Part shown: positions 9,333-18,436 of the stretch, in pieces | Layout: each line of letters begins with the position of its first letter | Position numbering within the stretch: position 1 is the stretch's first letter | Program-made: the position numbers and the translations under genes | Notes under the pieces: model-generated | Databases searched by the model: none | What the model was told of the DNA's origin: nothing | What the model saw: only the letters and a program-made list of their open reading frames with translations | Source of the DNA: Aurantiacibacter luteus | GTDB taxonomy: Bacteria; Pseudomonadota; Alphaproteobacteria; Sphingomonadales; Sphingomonadaceae | Assembly: GCF_001010945.1 (NCBI RefSeq) | Contig: NZ_LBHB01000002.1 | Coordinates: forward strand, 682,001-746,000 | DNA length: 64,000 bases | Direction: 5' to 3'

Positions 9333-9410
9333 GTCATCCTCGCGCAGGCGGGGATCCAGCGCGCAATCGCGCCGCCGCCCCTTCTGGATTCCCGCCTTCG
9401 CGGGAATGAC
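9333..9410. repeat. REP-like imperfect palindrome
   Basis: A 27-base left arm beginning GTCATCCTCGCGCAGGCG (9333-9359) and a right arm ending TTCGCGGGAATGAC (9384-9410) are inverted copies with a few mismatches, separated by 24 bases. The right arm is the familiar GTCATTCCCGCGAAGGCGGG element scattered through many sphingomonad and other alphaproteobacterial genomes. In RNA it would form a long hairpin between hisS and prfA and could modulate readthrough or 3'-end stability. Only one copy is seen in this window. Confidence 0.8.
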
Positions 9411-9427
9411 GTTATAGGTTGAAATCA

Positions 9428-10495
9428 ATGACCATCCCCGCCGAACGCCTGCACCAGATCGCCAACCGCTTCGCCGAGCTCGAGGCGCGCATGGCGTCGG
9501 GCCAGCTCGAGGGCGAGGCCTTCGTCCAGGCGAGCCGCGACTATGCGGAGCTGGAGCCGGTGGCAAAGGCCGCCGCCGACGTCACCGCCATGCGCGAGGA
9601 GATCGCCGGGCTCACCGAGATGCTCGGCGACCCGGAAATGAAGGCCATGGCCGAGGAGGAGCTCGCTCAGCTCAAGGCCGCCCTGCCGGAGGCCGAGCGG
9701 GCGCTCGCCATTTCCATGCTGCCGCGCGATGCCGCCGATGCGCGGCCCGCCATGCTGGAAATCCGCGCGGGCACCGGCGGCGACGAGGCGGCGCTGTTCG
9801 CGGGCGACCTTTACCGCATGTACGAACGCTACGCCGCCGAGCAGGGCTGGCGCGTTGAGCCGGTCTCCATGGCCGCCGCCGACGTCGGTGGGTTCAAGGA
9901 GATCGTCGCCAACGTCACCGGCACCGGCGTCTTCGCCAAGCTGAAGTTCGAGGCCGGAGTTCACCGCGTCCAGCGCGTGCCCGTGACCGAGAGCGGCGGG
10001 CGCATCCACACCAGCGCGGCGACCGTGGCCGTCATGCCCGAGCCGACCGAGGTCGACGTCAGCGTGGACGAGAACGACCTCAGGATCGACATCTATCGCT
10101 CCAGCGGCGCGGGCGGGCAGCACGTCAACACCACCGACAGCGCAGTGCGGATCACCCACGTCCCCACCGGCATCGTCGTGGCGATGCAGGACGAGCGCAG
10201 CCAGCACAAGAACCGCGACAAGGCGATGAAGGTACTGCGCGCCCGCCTCTACGAGAAGCGCCGCGAGGAGGCCCACGGAGCCGAGGCCGACATGCGCCGC
10301 GCCATGGTCGGCAGCGGCGACCGCTCCGAACGCATCCGCACCTACAACTTCCCACAAGGCCGCGTCACCGACCACCGCATCGGCCTGACCCTGCACAAGC
10401 TCGACGAGGTATTGGCGGGCTCGGGGCTGGGCGAAGTCGTCGACGCGCTGATTGCCGAGGACGAGGCCAAGCGGCTGGCGGCGATGGATGGCTAA
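9428..10495 (+). CDS. prfA: peptide chain release factor 1
   Basis: 355 residues. Ends translation at UAA and UAG. Seen: the codon-recognising PVT tripeptide in [12 protein letters not shown] (RF1-type, not the SPF of RF2) and the universal GGQ in [17 protein letters not shown] around residue 225, whose Gln is the substrate of PrmC encoded just downstream. The ATG (TIPAERLH) is preferred over a TTG three codons upstream. Its last codons overlap the ATG of the following open frame. Confidence 0.96.
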   Translation: MTIPAERLHQIANRFAELEARMASGQLEGEAFVQASRDYAELEPVAKAAADVTAMREEIAGLTEMLGDPEMKAMAEEELAQLKAALPEAERALAISMLPRDAADARPAMLEIRAGTGGDEAALFAGDLYRMYERYAAEQGWRVEPVSMAAADVGGFKEIVANVTGTGVFAKLKFEAGVHRVQRVPVTESGGRIHTSAATVAVMPEPTEVDVSVDENDLRIDIYRSSGAGGQHVNTTDSAVRITHVPTGIVVAMQDERSQHKNRDKAMKVLRARLYEKRREEAHGAEADMRRAMVGSGDRSERIRTYNFPQGRVTDHRIGLTLHKLDEVLAGSGLGEVVDALIAEDEAKRLAAMDG

Positions 10496-11780
10496 AGTCC
10501 CCTCCTCTTCAGAGGAGGGGGTTGGGGGTGGTGGCGTCTCGCGCCAGACGCTCCTCGATCGCGCTGCGGCGATGCGAAAGAACCCTCCCGAACCCGAGCG
10601 CCGATTGTGGGCAGCACTACGGCGCAGCGACTTGTCCGGTTTCAAGTTCAGGCGGCAGGCCGTCATCGGTAGTCGCATCGTTGACTTTTTTTGTCCGGCG
10701 AAAGGCCTGATCGTGGAGATTGACGGGGATACGCACGAAGCTGCTGTCGACGCGCGACGAGACGCGCAGATGCTGAGCGAGCACGGGTTTTTCACGCTGC
10801 GTTTCGGCAATCCGGATGTGATGGACAACCTCGACGGCGTGCTTGCAAGGCTGGCGGAAAGGCTTGGGGAGTTGCCCGAGCGATGGGCCCAGTCGCCCAC
10901 CACCCCCCGGCCCCCTCCTCTGAAGAGGAGGGGGAGTGTGTCCGAAGCCATTCGCGAAGCCGCCCAGCGCCTCGCCGCCACCAGCGATACCGCGCGGCTC
11001 GATGCCGAGCTGTTGATGGCGCACGCGCTGGGCGTGTCGCGGTCGGACATGTTGCTGCGGTGCATGGCCGACCCGGCCCCAGCCGCCTTCGCCGCGCTGG
11101 TGGAGCGGCGCGCTGGGCACGAGCCGGTCGCGCATATCCTCGGCAGCCAGGAATTCTTCGGACGCCCCTTCGCCGTCACCCCCAACGTGCTCATACCCCG
11201 CGGCGACAGCGAAAGCGTGGTCGAGGCCGCATTGGCCGCTGCGCCCGGGGCCCGGCGCGTGCTCGATCTCGGCACCGGCTCTGGCGCGCTGCTGCTCACC
11301 CTGCTCGCCGAGCTGCCCGAGGCGAGCGGCGTCGGCATCGATGCCTCAGCGCCCGCGCTGCAGGTGGCGCAGGCCAATGCCGAGGCGCTGGGCCTTGCGG
11401 GCCGTGCGGACCTGCGCCCCGGCGACTGGACGATGCCCGGCTGGGCGGACGGGTTGGGCCGGTTCGACCTCGTCATCGCCAACCCGCCCTATGTCGAGGA
11501 CGATGCCGAGCTCTCCCCCGACGTGCGCGACCATGAACCCGCCGGCGCGCTGTTCGCCGGGCCGGAGGGGCTCGACGACTACCGCGTGCTGGTGCCCCGG
11601 CTGCCCGCGCTGCTCGTGCCCGGCGGCGTGGCGGTGCTTGAGATCGGGCACCGGCAGGCGCGCGCGGTGAGCGAAATCGCCGCGCAAGCGAGCTTCGTCG
11701 CCAGCGTCCACCCCGACCTCGCCGGGCGCGACCGCGCGCTGGTGCTGCGACAAAAGGCTTGGCAAAGCCAGTTCGAGTAG
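10488..11780 (+). CDS. DUF559 nuclease-like domain read through in frame into PrmC
   Basis: A single open frame of 430 codons whose ATG overlaps the prfA stop. Residues about 18-135 form a DUF559 domain (Vsr-like/PD-(D/E)XK fold): [21 protein letters not shown], then [20 protein letters not shown] with the acidic active-site residues, and [19 protein letters not shown]. Residues about 151-430 are complete PrmC. There is no stop between the two. The DUF559 part is bounded by terminal inverted repeats (10499-10536 and 10894-10934), so a separate element appears to have been inserted between prfA and prmC. Whether a fusion protein is made, or PrmC starts at its own GTG (10938), cannot be decided from sequence. 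No good Shine-Dalgarno precedes 10488; ATG 10572 is an alternative start for the DUF559 part. Confidence 0.75.
   Translation: MAKVPSSSEEGVGGGGVSRQTLLDRAAAMRKNPPEPERRLWAALRRSDLSGFKFRRQAVIGSRIVDFFCPAKGLIVEIDGDTHEAAVDARRDAQMLSEHGFFTLRFGNPDVMDNLDGVLARLAERLGELPERWAQSPTTPRPPPLKRRGSVSEAIREAAQRLAATSDTARLDAELLMAHALGVSRSDMLLRCMADPAPAAFAALVERRAGHEPVAHILGSQEFFGRPFAVTPNVLIPRGDSESVVEAALAAAPGARRVLDLGTGSGALLLTLLAELPEASGVGIDASAPALQVAQANAEALGLAGRADLRPGDWTMPGWADGLGRFDLVIANPPYVEDDAELSPDVRDHEPAGALFAGPEGLDDYRVLVPRLPALLVPGGVAVLEIGHRQARAVSEIAAQASFVASVHPDLAGRDRALVLRQKAWQSQFE
10499..10536. repeat. left terminal inverted repeat of the DUF559 cassette
   Basis: Starts with a perfect hairpin, CCCCTCCTCT TC AGAGGAGGGG (10499-10520), and continues TTGGGGGTGGTGGCG. 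The reverse complement of 10894-10934 repeats the same order with only a few differences. Direct observation. Confidence 0.85.
10894..10934. repeat. right terminal inverted repeat of the DUF559 cassette
   Basis: CGCCCACCACCCCCCGG leads into a perfect hairpin CCCCCTCCTCT GA AGAGGAGGGGG (10911-10934). It mirrors the left end at 10499-10536. Its final arm contains AGGAGG six bases before the prmC GTG, so the repeat itself supplies the ribosome binding site for prmC. Confidence 0.85.
10938..11780 (+). CDS. prmC: peptide chain release factor N(5)-glutamine methyltransferase PrmC (internal start)
   Basis: 280 residues from GTG 10938. Methylates the Gln of the GGQ motif in RF1 and RF2 using S-adenosylmethionine. 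Seen: an N-terminal helical domain ([20 protein letters not shown]), the loop [18 protein letters not shown] with the downstream IPRGDSE, motif [15 protein letters not shown] near residue 110, and the catalytic NPPY in [10 protein letters not shown] near 180. This is normal PrmC length, so the internal GTG with AGGAGG six bases upstream is a convincing start, even though the frame stays open through the upstream DUF559 cassette. It directly follows prfA, whose product is its substrate. Confidence 0.88.
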   Translation: MSEAIREAAQRLAATSDTARLDAELLMAHALGVSRSDMLLRCMADPAPAAFAALVERRAGHEPVAHILGSQEFFGRPFAVTPNVLIPRGDSESVVEAALAAAPGARRVLDLGTGSGALLLTLLAELPEASGVGIDASAPALQVAQANAEALGLAGRADLRPGDWTMPGWADGLGRFDLVIANPPYVEDDAELSPDVRDHEPAGALFAGPEGLDDYRVLVPRLPALLVPGGVAVLEIGHRQARAVSEIAAQASFVASVHPDLAGRDRALVLRQKAWQSQFE

Positions 11781-11976
11781 TTACGTCGTGGACAAGGCCC
11801 GGGGACGGATGGACGTCCGGGGCCCGAACTCCGACATTTGCTGGACGAGGCGCTTACCGCCTTGCTGATGCGCAGATGATGGACGAACCGGTGCCCGCAG
11901 GCGCGCGCACCCGATATGGGGTCACGGCCCGACCGCGCGGCGGCGGGCATACGAAAGCCAGGGAAGCGACATTCCT

Positions 11977-12723
11977 TTGAACCAGAACCGGAACAACAAT
12001 CGGCGTCGCGGTCGCGGCAACAACAACCGTGGCGGCGGTGGCGGCGGGCAGATGCAGGGCAACCGCATCGACAGCCGCGCCCGCGGCAACGCGCCGCAGA
12101 TGCTCGACAAGTACAAGAAGCTGGCGCACGAGGCCTCGCTCAACGACGACCGCGTGCAGACCGAGTACTACCTGCAGTTCGCCGATCACTACTTCCGCGT
12201 CATCGCCGATACCAAGGCGCAGAAGGACGAGCGGCAGGGCCGGCAGGACGACCGCTCCGATGATCGCGACGACGAGGACGGCGACGAGGATCAGCGCGAC
12301 GAACGCCAGGATCGCGGCAACCGGCAGCGGGGCGATCGCGGCGACCGCAACGATGGCCGCAGCGATGGCCGTAGCGGCGATGCCCGCGGCAATGAGCCGC
12401 GGGGCCGCGCACGCAGCCAGCCGCAGCAGGGCTCCGAAGGCGAGAGCGGCGACCAGCAGGACGAGGACAATCCCTTCACCCGCGATACGCGCGCGAACGA
12501 CGATCGCCCCAAGGCCCGCAAGCCGCGCCGCCGCAAGGATGCCGACGAGGAAACGTCCGCTGACAACGGCGGCGGGCTCGATCCGGCCATGCTGCCGCCC
12601 GCCATCGCCCGCTCGGGCGGTAGCGAGGACGAAGAGGCGGCTCCGCGCAAGCCGCGCAAGCTCGCCGTCCGGCGCAAGCCCAAGGGTGACGACGAGGACG
12701 GTGCGCTCGAAGCCGTAGGCTGA
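11977..12723 (+). CDS. DUF4167 domain-containing protein
   Basis: 248 residues starting at a TTG preceded by GGGAAG; family members start the same way with an Asn/Arg-rich stretch (here NQNRNNNRRRGRGNNN). The conserved core is RIDSRARGNAPQMLDKYKKLAHEA, then NDDRVQTEYYLQFADHYFRVI. Beyond residue 75 it is low complexity: Arg/Asp/Gln-rich, then a basic C-terminal patch (KARKPRRRKDA and KPRKLAVRRKPKG). The family is almost confined to alphaproteobacteria and probably binds nucleic acid; role unknown. It lies between prmC and lnt without a visible terminator on either side. Confidence 0.88.
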   Translation: MNQNRNNNRRRGRGNNNRGGGGGGQMQGNRIDSRARGNAPQMLDKYKKLAHEASLNDDRVQTEYYLQFADHYFRVIADTKAQKDERQGRQDDRSDDRDDEDGDEDQRDERQDRGNRQRGDRGDRNDGRSDGRSGDARGNEPRGRARSQPQQGSEGESGDQQDEDNPFTRDTRANDDRPKARKPRRRKDADEETSADNGGGLDPAMLPPAIARSGGSEDEEAAPRKPRKLAVRRKPKGDDEDGALEAVG

Positions 12724-12746
12724 GCCCCCGGGGCCGCGCACAGGTC

Positions 12747-14345
12747 ATGGCCGCTGCCGCCCTACCATTGATCGACCGCCAGCCCGGCCGCCCGTGGCTC
12801 TGGGCGCTCGCGCTCGGCCTCGTGTCGGCCACCGGGTTCCAGCCGATCGGCCTGTGGCCGCTGGCGCTGCTGGCGATGGGCCTGTTCACGCTGCTCGTGG
12901 CCCGCACCGCAAGCTGGAAGCAGGCCGCCTGGCTCGGCTGGCTGCTGGGCTGGACGCATTTCACGCTCGGCAACGTGTGGATTGCCGATTCCTTTACCCA
13001 CCAGGCGCAGATGCCCGCCGTGCTGGGCTGGCTGGCCGTGCCGCTGCTGGCGGTCTATCTCGCCGTCTATCCCGCCATCGCGGCGGGCACCGCCCGGCTC
13101 GTCGCCCGGCATGGGGCGGGCTGGGGCTTCGCGCTGGTCTTCGCCGGAACGTGGGTCGTCGCCGAATGGCTGCGCAGCTGGGTCTTCACCGGCTACGCCT
13201 GGAACCCCTTTGCGATGGTGCTGCTCGGCGGGTTCGCGCGGCCGGGGCTTGCCGCGCTGGCGCCGTGGATGGGCACCTATGCCCTTTCGGGCGTGGCGGT
13301 GTTCCTCGCCGCGGCGATCGTGTTGCTGCTGGCAGAGCGCCGCCGCCGCACGGCGCTGCTGGTAGCGGCACTGATCCTCGTGGGCATGCTGCTGCCCGCC
13401 TCCGCGCCGCGCGAGGGCACGGTGCGCCTCACCATCGCGAAGCCGGTCATCCCGCAGGCGGCGCTGAACGATCCGCGCGCGTTCGAGGCGAACTACCAGT
13501 CGCTCGCCCGCCTGTCCCCCCGCACGGACCCCGCCGACACATCGCCGCGACTGGTGCTCTGGCCCGAGAGCGGCATGGCGGACTTTCTGCAGGACGGGTA
13601 TCCGCAGCGCTATTACGACCAGACCACGGCGATGGGCAGCGCCGAGTTCGCCCGCCGCCGGCTGGGCGCGACCGTGGGCGTGGGCAGCGTGCTGCTGACC
13701 GGCGGCACCGAGCTGGAAATCGGTACGGGCGAGGACGGCGCGCGCCGCGCGACAGGCGCGCGCAACGTGGTGACGGCGCTCGCCGCCAACGGCGAGGTGA
13801 TCGACCGCGTGGCGAAATCGCACCTCGTCCCCTACGGCGAATACCTGCCGATGCGCGCGCTGCTCGAACCGCTCGGCCTGTCGCGGCTGGTGGCGGGCAC
13901 CATCGACTTCCTGCCCGGCGACGGCCCGACGACCATCGACCTCGGCGTGCTGGGCAAGGTGAGCCCGCAGATCTGCTACGAGATCATCTTTGCCGGCCAG
14001 GTCGCCGATCGCGGCGATCGGCCCGACTACATCGTCAACCCGTCGAGCGAGGGTTGGTTTGGCGGCTTCGGGCCGCCGCAGTTCATGGCGCAGGCGCGGA
14101 TGCGCGCGATCGAGGAAGGGCTGCCGGTGCTGCGCGCCACCAACAACGGCATCAGCGCCGTCATCGATCCGCGCGGCGTGGTGCGCCAGCATCTGGGGCG
14201 TAGCGAGGAAGGCACCATCCAGGCGGTCATCCCCCCCGCCGCGCCCCCGACGCTTTTTGCAAGGCTGGGCAATGTCCTGTCGCTTGTCTGGGCAGCAGCA
14301 TTCCTTTTGGCAGGCTTCGTTGCCATGCGGGGAAAGGCTCGTTAG
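12747..14345 (+). CDS. lnt: apolipoprotein N-acyltransferase
   Basis: 532 residues. Adds the third acyl chain to the N-terminal cysteine of lipoproteins at the inner membrane, so it acts on the several lipoproteins encoded in this window. Seen: six or seven N-terminal membrane helices (about residues 15-210), then a periplasmic nitrilase domain with the catalytic Glu in [11 protein letters not shown], Lys in [13 protein letters not shown], and Cys in [10 protein letters not shown], plus a final C-terminal helix. Full length. Located 23 bases after the DUF4167 gene and 50 bases before metK. Confidence 0.95.
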   Translation: MAAAALPLIDRQPGRPWLWALALGLVSATGFQPIGLWPLALLAMGLFTLLVARTASWKQAAWLGWLLGWTHFTLGNVWIADSFTHQAQMPAVLGWLAVPLLAVYLAVYPAIAAGTARLVARHGAGWGFALVFAGTWVVAEWLRSWVFTGYAWNPFAMVLLGGFARPGLAALAPWMGTYALSGVAVFLAAAIVLLLAERRRRTALLVAALILVGMLLPASAPREGTVRLTIAKPVIPQAALNDPRAFEANYQSLARLSPRTDPADTSPRLVLWPESGMADFLQDGYPQRYYDQTTAMGSAEFARRRLGATVGVGSVLLTGGTELEIGTGEDGARRATGARNVVTALAANGEVIDRVAKSHLVPYGEYLPMRALLEPLGLSRLVAGTIDFLPGDGPTTIDLGVLGKVSPQICYEIIFAGQVADRGDRPDYIVNPSSEGWFGGFGPPQFMAQARMRAIEEGLPVLRATNNGISAVIDPRGVVRQHLGRSEEGTIQAVIPPAAPPTLFARLGNVLSLVWAAAFLLAGFVAMRGKAR

Positions 14346-14395
14346 AGCCGCCCGAAATTCCCCTTAAGTTCCATTACGAGAAGGCAATCTCCAAC

Positions 14396-15604
14396 ATGCG
14401 CCACAATTACCTGTTCACGTCCGAAAGCGTCTCCGAAGGCCATCCGGACAAGGTTTCCGACCAGATCTCCGATGCCATCGTCGACTTCATGCTGCGCCAC
14501 GACAACGAGGCGCGCGTCGCCTGCGAGACGCTGACCGCCACCCAGCGCGTGGTGCTGGCGGGCGAAATCCGCTGCCGCGGCGTCTACGAGAACGGCGACT
14601 GGGTCGAAGGCAAGAGGGAAGAGATCGAGGCGCTCGCCCGCCAGACGGTCAAGGAAATCGGTTACGAGCAGGACGGCTTCCACCACGAAACGCTGACCTT
14701 CGAGAACCACCTCCACGGCCAGAGCGCGCACATCGCGCAGGGCGTGGACGCCGGCGGCAACAAGGACGAGGGCGCGGGCGACCAGGGCATCATGTTCGGC
14801 TTCGCCTGCGACGAGACCGACGACCTGATGCCGGCCCCGCTCGATTACAGCCACAAGATCCTCCAGAAGATGGCCACCGACCGCAAGAGCGGCAAGGCGC
14901 CCTTCCTCGAGCCCGACAGCAAGAGCCAGGTCACCCTGCGCTACGAGAACGGAAAGCCGGTCGAATGCACGGCGGTGGTCGTCTCCACCCAGCACGCCAA
15001 GGGCTACGACGAGGGCGACAAGGAAGCCGAGCTGCACGCCTATGTAAAGGGCGTGGTGAAGAGCGTGCTGCCCGATGGCCTGGTGACCGATGCCACCGAA
15101 TGGCACATCAACCCCACCGGCAGCTTCGAGATCGGCGGACCCGACGGCGACGCGGGCCTGACGGGCCGCAAGATCATCGTCGACACCTACGGCGGCGCGG
15201 CCCCGCACGGCGGCGGCGCGTTCAGCGGCAAGGATCCGACCAAGGTCGATCGCAGCGCCGCGTACATCACCCGCTACCTCGCCAAGAACATCGTCGCCGC
15301 AGGGCTGGCCACGCGCTGCACGATCCAGCTCGCCTACGCCATCGGCGTGTCGAAGCCGCTGTCGCTCTACGTCGACACCCACGGCACCGGCACGGTCGAC
15401 GATGCGAAGCTGGAAGAGGCGATCAAGGGCATCGAGAAGCTCGGCGGCCTGACCCCGCGCTCCATCCGCACGCACCTGGGCCTCAACAAGCCGATCTACC
15501 GCCAGAGCGCGGCCTACGGCCACTTCGGCCGCAAGGCGGAAGGCGATGCCTTCCCGTGGGAGCGCACCGACCTGGTGGACGACCTGAAGGCCGCCGTGGC
15601 CTGA
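14396..15604 (+). CDS. metK: methionine adenosyltransferase (S-adenosylmethionine synthetase)
   Basis: 402 residues. Makes S-adenosylmethionine from methionine and ATP. Seen: the N-terminal [18 protein letters not shown] with ATP-binding His and metal-binding Asp, the hexapeptide GAGDQG at about residue 125, and the P-loop-like [19 protein letters not shown] near 275. Family length and order. The 50-base gap from lnt is too short to show a clear riboswitch. The DUF418 gene starts one base after its stop. Confidence 0.96.
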   Translation: MRHNYLFTSESVSEGHPDKVSDQISDAIVDFMLRHDNEARVACETLTATQRVVLAGEIRCRGVYENGDWVEGKREEIEALARQTVKEIGYEQDGFHHETLTFENHLHGQSAHIAQGVDAGGNKDEGAGDQGIMFGFACDETDDLMPAPLDYSHKILQKMATDRKSGKAPFLEPDSKSQVTLRYENGKPVECTAVVVSTQHAKGYDEGDKEAELHAYVKGVVKSVLPDGLVTDATEWHINPTGSFEIGGPDGDAGLTGRKIIVDTYGGAAPHGGGAFSGKDPTKVDRSAAYITRYLAKNIVAAGLATRCTIQLAYAIGVSKPLSLYVDTHGTGTVDDAKLEEAIKGIEKLGGLTPRSIRTHLGLNKPIYRQSAAYGHFGRKAEGDAFPWERTDLVDDLKAAVA

Positions 15605-15605
15605 T

Positions 15606-16844
15606 ATGGAAGCGACGCCGACCACCCAGTCCGGCGTCGCCACCGATCCCGCACCCCGCACCCGCGTGCAGGCGCTCGATGCGCTGCGCGGGGTGGCGGT
15701 GATGGGCATCATCCCCATGAACGTGCTCGTCTGGTCGATGGTGCCGGCGGGTTATTTCAACCCGCGCGCCGATATCGTGGCCGGGGCCGGACCGCTCGAG
15801 GTCGTGCTCTGGACGCTGACCTTCGTGCTGGTGGAGGACAAGTTCCGCACCCTTTTCGCCGTGATGGTAGGCGCGGGCATCGCCATCCTCATCGACCGCG
15901 CCCGGGCGAGAGAGGGCGCGCATCCCTTGCGCGAACACTATGCCCGCATGGGTGTGCTGATGCTGATCGGCGTGGCGCATTCGCTGCTGCTGGCGGACAA
16001 CGACATCCTCAGGAGCTACGCGGTCGCCGGCTGCGCGCTGCCCTTGTTCCTGCGCTGGCCGGTGCGACGGCTGCTGTGGGCCGTGGGCATCCTCGTGGCG
16101 CTGGAAATGGCGCTGACCTCTGTCTGGGCCGTCATGAACCTGACCACGCAGGACGCCGAAATGCGGGCCGCCATGGAAAGCTCGTTCGGAGCGGGCATCG
16201 ACATGACCCCCTACCTCGACCGCGCGCGCGAGATGTTCGACGAGCGGGTCGTGCGGCGGCTGGGCGAAGGCATCAAGATGGTGCTCGGCGGTCTCGACGG
16301 GCTCAGGAACAACCTCGCCTGCATGGTGCTGGGCGTGGCTCTGTGGCGTTCGGGACTGCTGGCGGGCGAATGGCCGCGCAAACGGTTGTTGCGGCTGGCG
16401 CGGCGGCTGGCGCTGCTCGCGCTCCCGGTGCTCGTCGGCCTGGCGGCCTGGACGATCGCCAGCGGCTTCGATGCCGCCGTGGTCGCGAGCAATGCCATCG
16501 CCTTTTCCATCCCTTTCGACATGGCGCTGGGCACGGCCTACGCGGCGCTGGCGATGGCGGTCTTCGCGAGCGGCGGCGCGTTGACGGCGCGGCTGGCGGC
16601 GGCAGGGCGCATGGCGCTGAGCAATTATCTCATGACCAGCGTGATCTTTGCCGTCCTGTTCCGCGCTTGGGGCCTTGGCCTCTACCTGCAGGTGGGACGC
16701 GGGGTGGCGGATGCGCTGGTGCTGGTGCCGGTCGCCTTCATCCTGCTGTGGTCGCCGCTCTGGCTCGCGCGCTTCCGGCAGGGCCCGGCGGAATGGCTGT
16801 GGCGCAGCCTCGCGGCGCTCAGGCCCATGCCGCTGCGGCGCTGA
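15606..16844 (+). CDS. DUF418 domain-containing membrane protein
   Basis: 412 residues with about nine membrane segments. N-terminal family motif RVQALDALRGVAVMGIIPMNV (heparan-acetyltransferase-like acyltransferase clan), then EDKFRTLFAVMVGAG, and the C-terminal DUF418 part with AAGRMALSNYLMTSVIF and LLWSPLWLARFRQGPAEWLWR. DUF418 proteins are inner-membrane proteins, possibly transferring acyl groups to sugars or lipids; the substrate is unknown. It starts directly after the metK stop, so it is probably cotranscribed with metK. Confidence 0.9.
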   Translation: MEATPTTQSGVATDPAPRTRVQALDALRGVAVMGIIPMNVLVWSMVPAGYFNPRADIVAGAGPLEVVLWTLTFVLVEDKFRTLFAVMVGAGIAILIDRARAREGAHPLREHYARMGVLMLIGVAHSLLLADNDILRSYAVAGCALPLFLRWPVRRLLWAVGILVALEMALTSVWAVMNLTTQDAEMRAAMESSFGAGIDMTPYLDRAREMFDERVVRRLGEGIKMVLGGLDGLRNNLACMVLGVALWRSGLLAGEWPRKRLLRLARRLALLALPVLVGLAAWTIASGFDAAVVASNAIAFSIPFDMALGTAYAALAMAVFASGGALTARLAAAGRMALSNYLMTSVIFAVLFRAWGLGLYLQVGRGVADALVLVPVAFILLWSPLWLARFRQGPAEWLWRSLAALRPMPLRR

Positions 16845-16853
16845 CACGCGAAA

Positions 16854-16881
16854 GGGCGGCCCCGCCCGGGAGCCGCCCCCA
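16854..16881 (-). terminator. possible terminator between convergent genes
   Basis: GGGCGGC (16854-16860) pairs with GCCGCCC (16872-16878) around an 11-base loop. Read on the minus strand the stem is followed by TTT, which suits the 16901-17275 gene; there is no T-run on the plus side. Moderate support only. Confidence 0.4.
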
Positions 16882-16900
16882 TTCGCCGCGCAGGCAATGC

Positions 16901-17275
16901 TCAGGCGAGCTTCGCCCCGTGGTTCTCCCGCACCCAGCGCCCGACCTTGCGGCCGTACTGGGCGATGGCGTGCATGTTGAAGAAGTGCCAGCACCCCAGC
17001 ACCATGACCGCGAGGCCCACCTTGGTGGCGACGAAGCGGATCGCCTCGGCCAGCGTGGTCGGCTCGGTGCCGAGGCTGATGGTCAGCAGGATGAAGCCGA
17101 TGTTGACGAGGTAGAAGCCGACCACCAGCAGGTGATTGGTGCTGCGCGCCAGCACCTCGTCGTGGCCGAAGCAGTCGACCAGGAACACCTCGCCATTCAC
17201 GCTGAGGGTCCGGGCCACCCAGCCGGTCATGGCGATGGCGATCACGAGGTAGGCGAGATAGCTGAGTTCGGTCAT
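16901..17275 (-). CDS. conserved three-helix membrane protein
   Basis: 124 residues with three hydrophobic segments, at about residues 4-24, 50-70 and 82-106. Polar features between them are VNGEVFLVDCFGHDEVLARSTNHLL and a C-terminal HFFNMHAIAQYGRK followed by a basic tail. Start at ATG with AGGAG nine bases upstream. Not recognised as a named domain, although the pattern looks conserved. Lies 20 bases after the 17296-17730 gene on the same strand, so the two probably form an operon controlled by the GbsR-like regulator upstream. Confidence 0.7.
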   Translation of the reverse strand: MTELSYLAYLVIAIAMTGWVARTLSVNGEVFLVDCFGHDEVLARSTNHLLVVGFYLVNIGFILLTISLGTEPTTLAEAIRFVATKVGLAVMVLGCWHFFNMHAIAQYGRKVGRWVRENHGAKLA

Positions 17276-17295
17276 GGGTCTTCTCCTTCTTCGCT

Positions 17296-17730
17296 TCAGA
17301 ACAGCAGGTCGTGGATTGGGTTGATCGGTGCGGCAGGGGTGGTGGCAGCGGGGCGCTGCGCCAGGCTCTCGCGCCACCTGCCCCACACGCTGCCCGCGGT
17401 AAGTCCCGCGAGCGCGCCGAAACAGCCGAGGAAAAACCCGCCGACGCCAACGAACAGGGGGTCGCTACCCTCGACGATTATCAGAGCGAGTGTCGGCAGC
17501 ACGGCGCCGCCGAGAGCCCCGACCCGCTCGTAGCGCCGCCTCGTTTCGGGCGGCTCCTCCATTATCAGCGAAGTGGCCGGAAGGCCGACGAACACCATGC
17601 CGGCGCATGTGCCGCCCGCCGCGATCAGCAAAGGCAGGAGCGCCACCAGCAGTCCGTGTGCCAGTTCTCCGTCGGTCATCATGCCGATGCCGATTGGCAC
17701 GGAGGCGATGAGGAAGAGCCCGCCACCCAC
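17296..17730 (-). CDS. four-helix membrane protein of unknown function
   Basis: 144 residues from a GTG with GGAGGGG nearby; the frame closes at TAA about 50 bases further upstream, so the start cannot move far. Four hydrophobic segments: LFLIASVPIGIGMM, LLVALLPLLIAAGGTCAGM, AVLPTLALIIVEG, and VGGFFLGCFGALAGLTAG. A charged loop EEPPETRRRYERV lies between the second and third. No recognised domain. First gene of a probable two-gene operon with 16901-17275. An operator-like site at 17795-17814 lies 65 bases upstream. Confidence 0.6.
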   Translation of the reverse strand: MGGGLFLIASVPIGIGMMTDGELAHGLLVALLPLLIAAGGTCAGMVFVGLPATSLIMEEPPETRRRYERVGALGGAVLPTLALIIVEGSDPLFVGVGGFFLGCFGALAGLTAGSVWGRWRESLAQRPAATTPAAPINPIHDLLF

Positions 17731-17794
17731 CAGCGCCCCTCCGGCGACGGCGCGGCAGAAGGCCAGGAGCGCTGCAGGAGTTTAAGCTTCTGCT

Positions 17795-17814
17795 CTTTCA
17801 GGAATTACCGAAAT
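17795..17814 (-). promoter_or_regulatory. operator-like site upstream of the 17296-17730 gene
   Basis: Read on the minus strand the 20 bases are ATTTCGGTAATTCCTGAAAG. This matches the site at 18437-18456 upstream of the GbsR-like regulator at 16 of 20 positions, keeping the TTTC...TAATT...GAAA core. Position between the regulator and the membrane-protein operon fits an operator. Binding is inferred. Confidence 0.5.
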
Positions 17815-17869
17815 ATGGGGTCGTGCGTCGTTGGTCATCGTATGTCCTCTTCGCGCTATCGGATGTTGG

Positions 17870-18415
17870 TCAGCCCTTCTGGCCTCGCACCGGCACGAAG
17901 CGGGCGACCTTGCCGCCCAGCTTCATCAGCGCCACCAGCGTGCCCTTGGGCAGGCGGCGCACGTCGTCGAACCAGCCGGTGAGCGTGCCCATGAACTCGT
18001 GCATGCGGCCGATCCGCTCTGCGATATGCGGTGGCACGTCCTTGCGCCCCTCGAGCTGCGCGGCGAGGTCGGAGAGCACCAGCAGCGTCGGATCGATCTC
18101 GCGCTTCTTGCGCTCGACAGTGATGCGCATGAGCATTTCCCACAGGTCGGTCTCGGCCACGAAATGATCGCGCCTGTCGCCGCTCACGTGCTGGCGGCGC
18201 ACGATGCCGTAGCCCTGCAATTCCTTGAGCGCGGTCGAGACGTTGCTGCGCGCGAGGCCGAGCGTGTCGCAAATTTCCTCGGCGTGGAGCGGGCGGTCGC
18301 TCAGGTAGAGCAGCGCGTGGACCTGGCTAACCGAGCGGTTGACGCCCCAGTGGCTGCCCATCTCGCCCCAGTGGAGGATAAAGGCCTGCGCCTCGGGGAT
18401 GTCGGTGATGGCCAC
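17870..18415 (-). CDS. GbsR/MarR family transcriptional regulator
   Basis: 181 residues. Winged-helix regulator of the GbsR branch of MarR: an N-terminal helix (AQAFILHWGEMGSHWGVNRSV), then HALLYLSDRPLHAEEICDTLGLARSNVSTALKEL as the helix-turn-helix and recognition helix, then the wing GIVRRQHVSGDRRDHFVAETD. The helical C-terminus (about residues 95-181) would mediate dimerisation. GbsR relatives act as choline-responsive or osmolyte-linked repressors, but the ligand here is unknown. GTG start. An operator-like palindrome (18437-18456) just upstream suggests autoregulation; a similar site precedes the downstream two-gene operon. Confidence 0.87.
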   Translation of the reverse strand: MAITDIPEAQAFILHWGEMGSHWGVNRSVSQVHALLYLSDRPLHAEEICDTLGLARSNVSTALKELQGYGIVRRQHVSGDRRDHFVAETDLWEMLMRITVERKKREIDPTLLVLSDLAAQLEGRKDVPPHIAERIGRMHEFMGTLTGWFDDVRRLPKGTLVALMKLGGKVARFVPVRGQKG

Positions 18416-18436
18416 GGCTTCGACTCGCGTTCCTCA

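Noticed and set aside
11781..11976. Search for a gene or RNA between prmC and DUF4167
   Set aside because: Only short GC-rich frames without ribosome binding site or motif; no tRNA-like fold was seen.
14346..14395. Possible SAM-responsive riboswitch before metK
   Set aside because: Only 50 bases available and no convincing conserved core or pseudoknot could be drawn; a covariance search would be needed.
15483..17450. 655-codon minus-strand frame across metK, DUF418 and the following genes
   Set aside because: Spans three well-supported genes on both strands and has Arg/His/Gln-rich composition typical of shadows.
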